Source: Lachnospiraceae bacterium UBA4711 (lineage in GTDB: Bacteria; Bacillota; Clostridia; Lachnospirales; Lachnospiraceae). Taken from it: a stretch of DNA of 21,105 bases. Numbering within the stretch: position 1 is the stretch's first letter; every line of letters starts with the position of its first letter. The position numbers and the translations under genes were made by a program. A model generated the notes under the pieces. It was not told where the DNA came from and ran no database searches. It saw nothing but the letters and a program-made list of their open reading frames with translations. Shown in pieces: positions 7,254 through 15,056 of this stretch. Location: positions 1 to 21,105 of the forward strand of contig DHJV01000114.1 of the NCBI GenBank assembly GCA_002404515.1. Reading direction: 5' to 3'.

Positions 7254-10200
7254 TTATTTTGATATTCCATTGACGGTCAGAGTCTGCAGCTGTGTCCACT
7301 CGGCAAGTCCATCTTCTGAAATTGCCGCAAACCGAATCTGCACGTCTTTCACATCTTCGGTAAACCATGTATCCTTCTCCAGCATAAAGCTTGCGCTTGT
7401 CTGATCTGCGGTATAATACACAGACTGTACCAATGTACCCTCTGCATCAAATCCAAGCACCTGTACGAGCATCGGCTGCTCAACTGCCACCGTATAATTC
7501 ACAACTTCTTTTGCAGTTGTGCCACTCCCTACTGTCACCGTTGTTCCTGCAAGCTTCGGAAGCTCTGTCTTTGCCGCTTCCTTTTTCACAGTTCCGGTCC
7601 AGATCACCATATCCGTCTCTTCGGCTTCTGTGATCGCACTGGCATCTGTCGTGGTTGCATCATCCACCGGAATCAGTTTCCACACTGCAACATCCGAGCT
7701 TTCAAAGGTATCCAGATGTGTCTCGCCAACAACCGCCTGTACTGCAACGAACGTCGTTGTATCCGGTAGTAACACAGAAATCTGATTTCCCTCTGCAGCC
7801 ACCTTTGCGCAGATTGCAGTCGATGTATCCTCCAGCCGTACATTTACGGCGTAACTTACATTTACCGGCTTTTCTTCTGTCAGAATGCCCGCAAATTCCG
7901 TGTATGGATTTGCCTCACACAGACTCTCTCTGCGGATCTTTGCGTTGCTTCCTGCATAGTATACATAATATTTATTGGTCTTTGGCTGTACATACAGCAC
8001 ACCATATGCCCCATTTGCATCCTTGATCTGCACCTCGTAATAATCGGCGCCATCCTGCACCTCGAACCGGTATACCCGTGCCTCATACGTTCCAACCAGA
8101 TCTTCATCCTGTACCGGTGCTGTCAATGTCCATTTTGTTCCATCGTAATACTGCAGAACATGCGCATCCTCTGCCAATCGTTTGACATCCGGTGTTTCCA
8201 GCTTCTGGACAGTCTGTATTTCCTCGGTTGTTGCTTCTGTCGTAGAATCCTGTGTATCCACATCCGTCACAGCATTCTCTGTCTCATCCGGCTGTTCCGT
8301 CGCTCCAGCCGTTGTCTCTGCTTCCTTTTTACCCTCAGGAGCATCCATAACAACCTGTTTTTCTTCTGCTCCATTCGATGCAAGCTGTGTAGTCTTCGAA
8401 TACTTCGTTCCATTTACTGTACAATCTGCATATTGAATATCGTTCGCGATATCGGCATCTGCATATCCAACCATCGCATCTGCACTTGTACCACCTGTCA
8501 CGGCTCCATCACTTGTACAGCTATTAAACTTCACACCCTTGTAGCGCAGGTATCCAATCATACCGCCCGTATACCATGTTCCGGTAACCGTACCGTAATT
8601 GTTGCACTTTGTAAATGTCATCGCATCACTGGTCTGATTCTCCATCTGTCCAACGATACCACCAACCGCAATATTTCCGGTCGCAGCCATCTTAACTTCT
8701 GCCTGATTCGTAAGGTACTCCAGATTCTCGCCAGACATCGAATGTCCGATGATGCCACCCACAGCCGTATTTTCTCCAGCCGCTTTCGCTGTCACATGCC
8801 ATGTGCCCGCTGTGATAATCTGCTCTGTCTCTGTACCCTTTACAACAGCATCTTTCTGATTACATCCAACAACACCACCGGTATATCCGAGATAATTGTC
8901 AATCGTTGTATTTCCTTCTGCCTTTTGAGAATTATCCGTTGAGGTAACCGTTCCATAATTTGTACCGACGATACCACCGACATTCGCTCTTGCAGTTTCA
9001 TATGCAGTTCCATCTACCATGTCACCATGCACGACGGTATCCGCACTTCCAATCGTGTTTGCCTTGACCGTTGAATTATATCCATTGGCACCAACGATAC
9101 CGCCAACATTTGCTGTCACGCCATCTCCAGCACCAGATACGCTTCCTGTAAATGTACATTCCATCACCTGTGCCGCATCTGTATCCTCTGCTTTTTCCGT
9201 CGCGATACCACTCACTCCGACGATACCGCCATAGCTTGCAATAGATGTACCACGGTTACCTACGATCGTTGCGCTTACATTACACTGATTGACTGTACCC
9301 TTGTTCTCACCGACAATACCACCTGCAGCTTCTTTCGCTGTGATGGTTCCATAATTATTGCTTGTCAGAATCTTGTTGTTCGACTTGCGGCTTGCGCTGA
9401 TCATACCGCCAGCATAACCAGTCTTCGCCGTTACAGCAGCCCGGTTCGTCGCGTTCTCGATACGTAAAAACGTGTTTGCATCATCATATCCAACAAGTCC
9501 GCCGACATAGGTATCTGCTGTCACGCTTCCGGCACCAACTGTGCCTGTCACATATATCTGCACTTCGCTTGTTTGGACATTGGCATTGCATACCTTATCA
9601 ACCACTGTCTCTTCGGATGTCTGATTTATGGTCAGCTTTCTTACATTCTCCGCCGTTGTTCTCGCATAAGTTGTATCCGTACTGTTTACAAGCATCGTGT
9701 ATCCGATGTAACCACCGGTAAATGCACTGCCTGTGATCGTACCAGAGAAGTCCGCCATGTCTGCAGAAGTTTGAATACGGGCATATTTGATGTCTTCCGT
9801 TTGCTGAATAAGCTTACTCGTGTAAAAAATAAGCTTTGCATTCTTCTTCATCCGTTCAACAGCCTCATCTGAACTCATCGAATATGGCATATAATAATTA
9901 GTGCTGTCTGTATGTTTTTTAATATATGTGTTTTTTTCCTCCAACGGTGTAAGAATACAATATTTTTTACCGTCTCTTACCTCCCAGTTTACGTTCAAAG
10001 CAAGCCACCCATTAGTAAATTGTAAATCATCCCCTTCTTCAAGAGGAATTTCAATCGACCAATCAAAAATATCTTCGTCACTATCATTTGCAATTATAAA
10101 ATTACCATCCCACCCATCCTTTGATCCAGTAATGGTCAATGTATATGGTGACTGATCAGTTGAAACTTCATGTTTATTTTTTTCAGTAATTCCCATATTT

Positions 10201-13200
10201 CCAGGTAAAATCGTAGATGTATTTCCATCTCCACCTGTATAGAAAAACTCAATATCTGTTACATCAAAAGAATAATAATCTATATAATTATCAAACAAAA
10301 CACTGATTTCATTATATTGCGTACCATTTGCCGGTATTTGTTTTGTATTACTTGTTTCGCTAGGATAATAGGTATATGAAGTTTCTGTGATGACAGTTTT
10401 ATTCGTGTCCATATTATATGGCTGTTGCTGAACATTTGCATTCTTTCCAAAATGGAATACAATATGCCAGTCTGTAATACTCTGTGTACTGTCATTGTGA
10501 ATCACAAATGAATATAATGCCCCCGGTTGATTATAATAATACGATCTTACGGCTAAAGTCACATAACATAGTTCTGTCGTATTTCCTGCTGAAGAATTGG
10601 TCGCCACATTGGATGAACTGCCCTGTCCCTGCTCAACCTGAACATTCTGGTTATATCCATTCGTATTGATAATGTTCGCGCCAATCACACCACCGACAAA
10701 ATATTTGCCGCTGATGTTCTGTGTGCTTACATATAATTTTTTCGCGCTTCCGTCTGTGTTCTGCAGCATCGCAATCGACGCATTGCATCCGGCAAGTCCA
10801 CCGACATAGCTTCCGTTTTCCGTATCTCCGTCTATACTTCCAGCCGTCACAGCGTAGTTTGTAACTTCCGCGCCACTGTCATTATATCCAACGATACCAC
10901 CAACATAATTTTTACCGACAATACGTACATTGTTATTTATTGTGCCAGTTGCTTTAATCACTCCATGATTGTAACCAGTGATTCCGCCGACGTAATCAGC
11001 TGCATAAGAAACCGGATATGTTCCAGCACCAGCCGCTGCACCCGATGTATCACGATTTTCAATCAGAGACCCTGTATTATAACCACTGATACCACCTGCA
11101 TACATACCGGTTGCATAGACAACCCCTGTATTCTGCCAGTTTGATACAGTATTTTTCGTATTCACAGCGTCAGATACCACGATTGGCTTTGCTCCATTTT
11201 CAACTAACGACAGTGTATCGTTACTGCTGCTTCCTGTCTCTTCCTGTGTCTTTGCCAGATCAATATCTGCATTCGCGCCAATCACACCACCGACATAGGA
11301 ACAGCCAATGACATAGTTGTCATTTCTGCCAGCCGCATTCGTATCGTCCGCACCCGATAACTCCGCAGAACCAGTTGCATAACCGACAATACCACCGACA
11401 TAATCATGTCCGAATACATAGCTGTGCTTGCCATTATCCAATTCTGCACGCACACCTTCAAGCGTACTAAAATAACTGTAACCGGTAATACCGCCTACAT
11501 AGGTTCCAACTACCTTGTCTGCATAAGCTGCAAGTGCAGTTCCATCCTGATTTCCAAGGAATGCCTGTAAATCTTCACTCGAATAAAACGGTGTACTGCT
11601 GCTGTTTTTGATTGTAATATTGGCAAGGGCTGATGTATCGTCTGTATGATTTGCCGCATACTCGTTTACACAGCTTCCTGCTATACCGCCAATAAATTTG
11701 CTGTCCTTTTTATCTTCGCCATCCTTCACGACCGCATATACGGCACCTGTATTCTCACAGTCTTCCAATATGATGGCAGTTGACCGATTCTTCTCTGTCC
11801 GAAGCTCACCGGCAACACCTCCCACATATGAAAGTCCGGTTACCTTTGCGGCATTGGAAAGCTTCTTCCATGTGACTCCTGAAACAACCGAATCTGAATC
11901 CGCAATCAGTGTTCCTGTAATACCACCGACATAAGACTTTCCTTTTATAAAGCTGGCTGTCTCTGCATCCACATCTTTATTTACGACTTCCAGATTTTCT
12001 AAGATGCCCGCTGTCTCTTTAACCAGATTCTCACTATACACCGTGATTCCGGCAAAAGAGCCAACATAATCGCCCGGAGAAGTTACCTGTACGTCATCCA
12101 GTTTCAGATTTCCGATGGTTCCATAATTCGTGGCAAACAAACCAACCGGTTTTTTTTCGTCTGCATCGCCGGTTTCTTTGTCCGTATACAACATACACAG
12201 GGCATTTCCTGCCTGCGACATATTAAGTCCCTTGATCATATACGACTCGCCATCCGCATTCTTACCATCCAGAGAATCTTCCGCACGGAGCTGTTTCATC
12301 GAGATAAAGGTTTCTGCCAAATCTGCAGTCTCATCATTTATCTTAATATCATTTCCATTCGTATTATAAAATGTCCCTGACGCCACAAATTCCGTCCAGT
12401 CAATATCATCTGATAACTGGAAATGGCAAGTCAGCACCTTATCTTTATCCTGCTCATAATGCGCACTGCTCAGGCGCAGTTCATCGACAGACTTTTCAGT
12501 ATTCGCTGTAATGTCTGTCACGTAACGCATATTATAAAGATGTCTTGCATTTGCAATCGAATAGTTGTAATTTACAACCTTCTTTGCGGCATCCGTGTTG
12601 TTATTTTCCTCGGCAAAATAAACATACGATGTGTTACTCTGCCGCTCTGTTGTTGTATCATATGCAGCGCCATACCCCTTGATGGAGCATCTGATCTTAT
12701 TTGCATCCAGTCCAAACCGATGGAATGTATAGGTTGACTTGAATTTAAAGTTTGCATTGGCAACCGCATCTGCTTTGGCTGCATCCCGTAAAGTCGGCAG
12801 ATTCAACTCATAACTGGCAGAAGTTGCCTGAAAATCCGCTGCATCCAATACGATACGGATTGTTCCATCTGTATCGCTCCACGCAAGAATTGGGAACTCT
12901 CCTAGTTCCTGCGTACTCCAGGTTCCTGTCTCATCTTTCACATAACGTGTGATTGCACACGCCTGTGCCTGCCGGTTCGCATAATTTTTGACCTTGGCTC
13001 CTTCTAATGTAAACTTCATAACCGGAACTCCATCTGCCATATGCTCACTGGCACAGAAATCCGAATCCACATCATAGACAGTAATATCATAGTTCATTTT
13101 CTGTGCGGCATTCGTCGGTTTGCTGACTTTAAACGACAGATTTAACGTATCTTCATTATTTAATTTCACTTCGTCAATGGATGGTTTTTCCTTTGTCCCC

Positions 13201-13889
13201 TTTAATGCCGTTGACAATGTATCCACACCATAATACCCGATCATACGGTCTTTTCGATAAGACTCATACCGTGTGGCAATATTGACCGTCCCCCGAAGGA
13301 AATCATTGTCATTGTCATACTCGAAAATTTCTACCTCATCTCCATTTGACTTGGCAGAATAAAGGACAGAAAACACCTGTCCATCCTCTAAGGAAAACTC
13401 GACGCAGATCGCGTCATTTAAGATAGACGTATCATACAGATACCCCTGTAAAAGCTGATATACGATCGGTGCCGTCGGGCTTGTCGTATCTTTTCCTGCC
13501 GCATACAGACTGTAATCACCCTTATTTGCACGCACAGAAACAAGCGTACCCTTATTTACCGTCACCCAAACGGAATCATCACTGTACGCCTGTCCTTCTT
13601 CGTAATATATCGAATCCAGCTTCACCTCGGCTGGACTATAATTTTTTGTCTTCTTTGCAAAATCTTCTAAAGTTCCATTTGCATTATATTCCGACAACTG
13701 ATTCTGCGCTGTCAAAAACATGGTCTCTGCATATTCGTTCGCCTGGTTGAAGTCCGACCAGTCCTGCCATGCCATAAGCCCCATGACTGATATTGTGAGC
13801 AATATCGACAGCAACATCATCGTCACGATCATCTCAACAAGCGTGAAACCCCGATTGGATCTGCATCGTCTCTTTTGTGTCGATCTCAT
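7254..13889 (-). CDS. Giant type IV prepilin with GLUG repeats and nested carbohydrate-binding-like domains (2,211 aa)
   Basis: This is the first gene of the pilus operon. Residues 1-14 are a basic leader (MRSTQKRRCRSNRG), cleaved before FTLVEMIVTMMLLSILLT with Glu at +5, so the mature N-terminus is an ordinary pilin helix. Residues about 40-600 are a beta-rich region without a recognised family. About 610-1780 carry roughly 23 GLUG-type motifs (YVGGIVGYN and variants), expected to build a beta-solenoid. About 1106-1360 form an insert of two CBM2-like beta-sandwiches within that array. About 1840-1905 are a Thr/Glu-rich linker, and 1905-2211 further beta-rich sequence with no visible sortase or second membrane segment. 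The ATG at 13887-13889 has AGGTGA 5 bases upstream; a GTG three codons earlier lies inside that site. The length is about ten times that of a usual pilin. Surface adhesin function is inferred. Confidence 0.92.
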   Translation of the reverse strand: MRSTQKRRCRSNRGFTLVEMIVTMMLLSILLTISVMGLMAWQDWSDFNQANEYAETMFLTAQNQLSEYNANGTLEDFAKKTKNYSPAEVKLDSIYYEEGQAYSDDSVWVTVNKGTLVSVRANKGDYSLYAAGKDTTSPTAPIVYQLLQGYLYDTSILNDAICVEFSLEDGQVFSVLYSAKSNGDEVEIFEYDNDNDFLRGTVNIATRYESYRKDRMIGYYGVDTLSTALKGTKEKPSIDEVKLNNEDTLNLSFKVSKPTNAAQKMNYDITVYDVDSDFCASEHMADGVPVMKFTLEGAKVKNYANRQAQACAITRYVKDETGTWSTQELGEFPILAWSDTDGTIRIVLDAADFQATSASYELNLPTLRDAAKADAVANANFKFKSTYTFHRFGLDANKIRCSIKGYGAAYDTTTERQSNTSYVYFAEENNNTDAAKKVVNYNYSIANARHLYNMRYVTDITANTEKSVDELRLSSAHYEQDKDKVLTCHFQLSDDIDWTEFVASGTFYNTNGNDIKINDETADLAETFISMKQLRAEDSLDGKNADGESYMIKGLNMSQAGNALCMLYTDKETGDADEKKPVGLFATNYGTIGNLKLDDVQVTSPGDYVGSFAGITVYSENLVKETAGILENLEVVNKDVDAETASFIKGKSYVGGITGTLIADSDSVVSGVTWKKLSNAAKVTGLSYVGGVAGELRTEKNRSTAIILEDCENTGAVYAVVKDGEDKKDSKFIGGIAGSCVNEYAANHTDDTSALANITIKNSSSTPFYSSEDLQAFLGNQDGTALAAYADKVVGTYVGGITGYSYFSTLEGVRAELDNGKHSYVFGHDYVGGIVGYATGSAELSGADDTNAAGRNDNYVIGCSYVGGVIGANADIDLAKTQEETGSSSNDTLSLVENGAKPIVVSDAVNTKNTVSNWQNTGVVYATGMYAGGISGYNTGSLIENRDTSGAAAGAGTYPVSYAADYVGGITGYNHGVIKATGTINNNVRIVGKNYVGGIVGYNDSGAEVTNYAVTAGSIDGDTENGSYVGGLAGCNASIAMLQNTDGSAKKLYVSTQNISGKYFVGGVIGANIINTNGYNQNVQVEQGQGSSSNVATNSSAGNTTELCYVTLAVRSYYYNQPGALYSFVIHNDSTQSITDWHIVFHFGKNANVQQQPYNMDTNKTVITETSYTYYPSETSNTKQIPANGTQYNEISVLFDNYIDYYSFDVTDIEFFYTGGDGNTSTILPGNMGITEKNKHEVSTDQSPYTLTITGSKDGWDGNFIIANDSDEDIFDWSIEIPLEEGDDLQFTNGWLALNVNWEVRDGKKYCILTPLEEKNTYIKKHTDSTNYYMPYSMSSDEAVERMKKNAKLIFYTSKLIQQTEDIKYARIQTSADMADFSGTITGSAFTGGYIGYTMLVNSTDTTYARTTAENVRKLTINQTSEETVVDKVCNANVQTSEVQIYVTGTVGAGSVTADTYVGGLVGYDDANTFLRIENATNRAAVTAKTGYAGGMISASRKSNNKILTSNNYGTITAKEAAGGIVGENKGTVNQCNVSATIVGNRGTSIASYGGIVGVSGIATEKAEDTDAAQVMECTFTGSVSGAGDGVTANVGGIVGANGYNSTVKANTIGSADTVVHGDMVDGTAYETARANVGGIVGTNYGTVTSTDNSQKAEGNTTIDNYLGYTGGVVGCNQKDAVVKGTETEQIITAGTWHVTAKAAGENTAVGGIIGHSMSGENLEYLTNQAEVKMAATGNIAVGGIVGQMENQTSDAMTFTKCNNYGTVTGTWYTGGMIGYLRYKGVKFNSCTSDGAVTGGTSADAMVGYADADIANDIQYADCTVNGTKYSKTTQLASNGAEEKQVVMDAPEGKKEAETTAGATEQPDETENAVTDVDTQDSTTEATTEEIQTVQKLETPDVKRLAEDAHVLQYYDGTKWTLTAPVQDEDLVGTYEARVYRFEVQDGADYYEVQIKDANGAYGVLYVQPKTNKYYVYYAGSNAKIRRESLCEANPYTEFAGILTEEKPVNVSYAVNVRLEDTSTAICAKVAAEGNQISVLLPDTTTFVAVQAVVGETHLDTFESSDVAVWKLIPVDDATTTDASAITEAEETDMVIWTGTVKKEAAKTELPKLAGTTVTVGSGTTAKEVVNYTVAVEQPMLVQVLGFDAEGTLVQSVYYTADQTSASFMLEKDTWFTEDVKDVQIRFAAISEDGLAEWTQLQTLTVNGISK
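9800..10620 (-). other. Nested pair of CBM2-like domains in the giant pilin, AT-rich
   Basis: The first domain (about residues 1106-1222) shows the CBM2-type pattern: YSFVIHNDSTQSITDWHIVF, then KQIPANGTQYNEISVLFDN. The second (about 1247-1360) starts SPYTLTITGSKDGWDGNFII and continues ANDSDEDIFDWSIEI, GWLALNVNW. The layout I.N.....I..W.I.F with a later I..G/NT segment is that of cellulose- or chitin-binding beta-sandwiches. GC over 9901-10560 is about 34% by hand count, against about 43-50% in sampled flanks. The reading frame is uninterrupted. Ligand and exact CBM family cannot be fixed by eye. Confidence 0.65.
10675..10698 (-). repeat. 24-bp direct repeat, copy A
   Basis: It is identical to 11272-11295 and encodes the GLUG core VGGVIGAN. 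The distance of 597 bp is a multiple of three, so recombination between the copies would remove 199 residues and keep the frame. Confidence 0.85.
11272..11295 (-). repeat. 24-bp direct repeat, copy B
   Basis: It is identical to 10675-10698, in the same reading frame of the giant pilin, and encodes the core VGGVIGAN of another GLUG unit. See copy A for the consequence of recombination. Confidence 0.85.
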
Positions 13890-13922
13890 ATTTATCACCT
13901 ACTGTATAACACTATTCGCTTT

Positions 13923-13951
13923 ATTATACAAATATATCGGAAAAAAGGCAA
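13923..13951 (-). promoter_or_regulatory. Sigma-A-like promoter of the pilus operon
   Basis: On the minus strand, TTGCCT (13946-13951) and a consensus TATAAT (13923-13928) are separated by 17 bp. The predicted start near 13,916 gives a leader of about 27 bases before the giant pilin ATG. No operator-like repeat is evident. The 122-bp gap behind azlD has no clear GC-rich terminator, so read-through from the aro-azl operon is possible. Confidence 0.75.
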
Positions 13952-14011
13952 ACTTTATCAAGTGATTTTTTTTGCATATTTTTGTCATTTTAGTGAAAAT
14001 TGTGTGACTTC

Positions 14012-14317
14012 TTACATAAATAGTTCCAGTATGTACACAATCGCGCACGAAACGAGTGACACCACGAACATGCTTGTCCTACGCCATGCAAGAATCAGTG
14101 CCACGACAAATCCAATGCCTGCTGCCACCATACTGTTGCTCGCCGTGAGGATCGCCGGGAATGTCATAACCGCGAGCGTCACATACGGCACATAGAATAA
14201 AAACGATCGAACCGTCTTGTTCTTGATTTCTTTCTTGATCAATGTGAGTGGCAGGACACGGATCAGATATGTGACTGCTGCCATCACAAGGATGTACAGA
14301 TAAATATTATGCTTCAT
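14012..14317 (-). CDS. azlD: AzlD-type branched-chain amino acid exporter small subunit (101 aa)
   Basis: This is a small hydrophobic protein with about four membrane helices and the AzlD motifs TYLIRVLPLTL (near the N-terminus) and FLFYVPYVTLAVMTFPAIL. It works with AzlC; together they export branched-chain amino acids or analogues. The ATG at 14315-14317 has GAGGAGG about 6 bases upstream. It overlaps the azlC end by 11 bases, so a longer reading from 14347 is not needed. Length and pairing with azlC match the family well. Confidence 0.92.
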   Translation of the reverse strand: MKHNIYLYILVMAAVTYLIRVLPLTLIKKEIKNKTVRSFLFYVPYVTLAVMTFPAILTASNSMVAAGIGFVVALILAWRRTSMFVVSLVSCAIVYILELFM

Positions 14318-15056
14318 GTTCTGCCTCCTCATCTCCCGTGTTTTCATCCGGAATCGGGAAAAGCACGGCTGCCACGCCGGAGATCACAACAGTCAGAATA
14401 ATCACCTTCATACCGGAAGAAATATTCTTAATCACTGGTATCTTCGTGAAAAGGAAGCTCGCCGCCATCGCAATGATCACAAGCCCGCGGATCACCTTAT
14501 TGTCTCTCGCCGGCGGGATAATGATGGCTAAGAACATGCCATATAACGCGACTGAAAGCGCACTTACCACGCCACCCGGCAATACGTTGCCGAGTACCAC
14601 ACCGAGACAGGTGCCAATCGTCCATGCCGGAATCGCAATCGACATCGCACCATACATATAGCACGGATTCAATTTACCTTTTCGCGCAATCGAGATGCCG
14701 AAGATCTCATCGGTCACACCAAATCCGAGGAAGAACCTGTGTACGACAGAGAATTTCGGATCCAGCTTCTGTGTCAATGCACATGACATCAGCATATAAC
14801 GTAAGTTTATGACGAGCTGCATCAGTGCAAGCTCGGCATAACCGACACCACCGGCAATCGCTGTGATCGCAGCAAATTCTCCCGCCGACGTTGTATTCGT
14901 CAGACTCATAATGGTTGCCGGAAGTGCATGTATTCCAGCATTTCTAGCCGCAATCCCAAGTGTAAATGCGACCGCAAGGTATCCAAGTGCGATTGGAATC
15001 GCATCCCGCATTCCATCGCAATAATTTTTTCGATTTATAGTTTCTGCTCCACTCAT
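14307..15056 (-). CDS. azlC: AzlC-type branched-chain amino acid exporter large subunit (249 aa)
   Basis: This polytopic membrane protein has the AzlC hallmarks: GMRDAIPIALGYLAVAFTLGIAARNAG, TNTTSAGEFAAI, the ELALMQLVINLRYMLMSCAL segment and FFLGFGVTDEIFGI. The usual family length is about 230-250. The ATG overlaps the stop of aroE-aroK as ATGA (15053-15056), a sign of tight translational coupling. It partners with the AzlD subunit next to it. An acidic C-terminal tail (DENTGDEEAEHEA) is probably cytoplasmic. Transport of other hydrophobic metabolites cannot be excluded. Confidence 0.94.
   Translation of the reverse strand: MSGAETINRKNYCDGMRDAIPIALGYLAVAFTLGIAARNAGIHALPATIMSLTNTTSAGEFAAITAIAGGVGYAELALMQLVINLRYMLMSCALTQKLDPKFSVVHRFFLGFGVTDEIFGISIARKGKLNPCYMYGAMSIAIPAWTIGTCLGVVLGNVLPGGVVSALSVALYGMFLAIIIPPARDNKVIRGLVIIAMAASFLFTKIPVIKNISSGMKVIILTVVISGVAAVLFPIPDENTGDEEAEHEA

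Larger units (their letters stand above)
8537..12070 (-). repeat. About 23 GLUG-type repeats in the giant pilin
   Basis: The repeats are units of roughly 25-80 residues, each carrying an aromatic-x-G-G-[IVLM]-x-G core, for example YVGGITGYN, YVGGIVGYN, FVGGVIGAN and NVGGIVGTN. I count 12 before and 11 after the nested domains. GLUG motifs (PF07581) are known from large surface proteins such as IgA-type proteases. They should stack as a solenoid that extends the pilin head away from the fibre. Several DNA copies are nearly identical. Confidence 0.85.

Noticed and set aside
8160..8942. A 260-codon plus-strand reading frame rich in Cys, Ile and Arg
   Set aside because: It lies wholly antisense to the giant pilin, has no ribosome site and an implausible composition. 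The minus-strand frame has clear domain motifs throughout.
9850..10620. The AT-rich block as an insertion sequence
   Set aside because: There is no transposase frame, no terminal inverted repeats or target duplication noticed, and the pilin frame runs through it with domain-like sequence.
8537..12070. Regularly recurring similar short DNA segments suggestive of a CRISPR-like array
   Set aside because: The recurring segments all encode the GGxxG core of GLUG repeats in one open frame, spacing is uneven, and no cas gene is present.
13890..14011. A terminator between azlD and the pilus operon
   Set aside because: Only short AT-rich pairings are present, without a GC stem followed by a U-run on the minus strand, so none was called.
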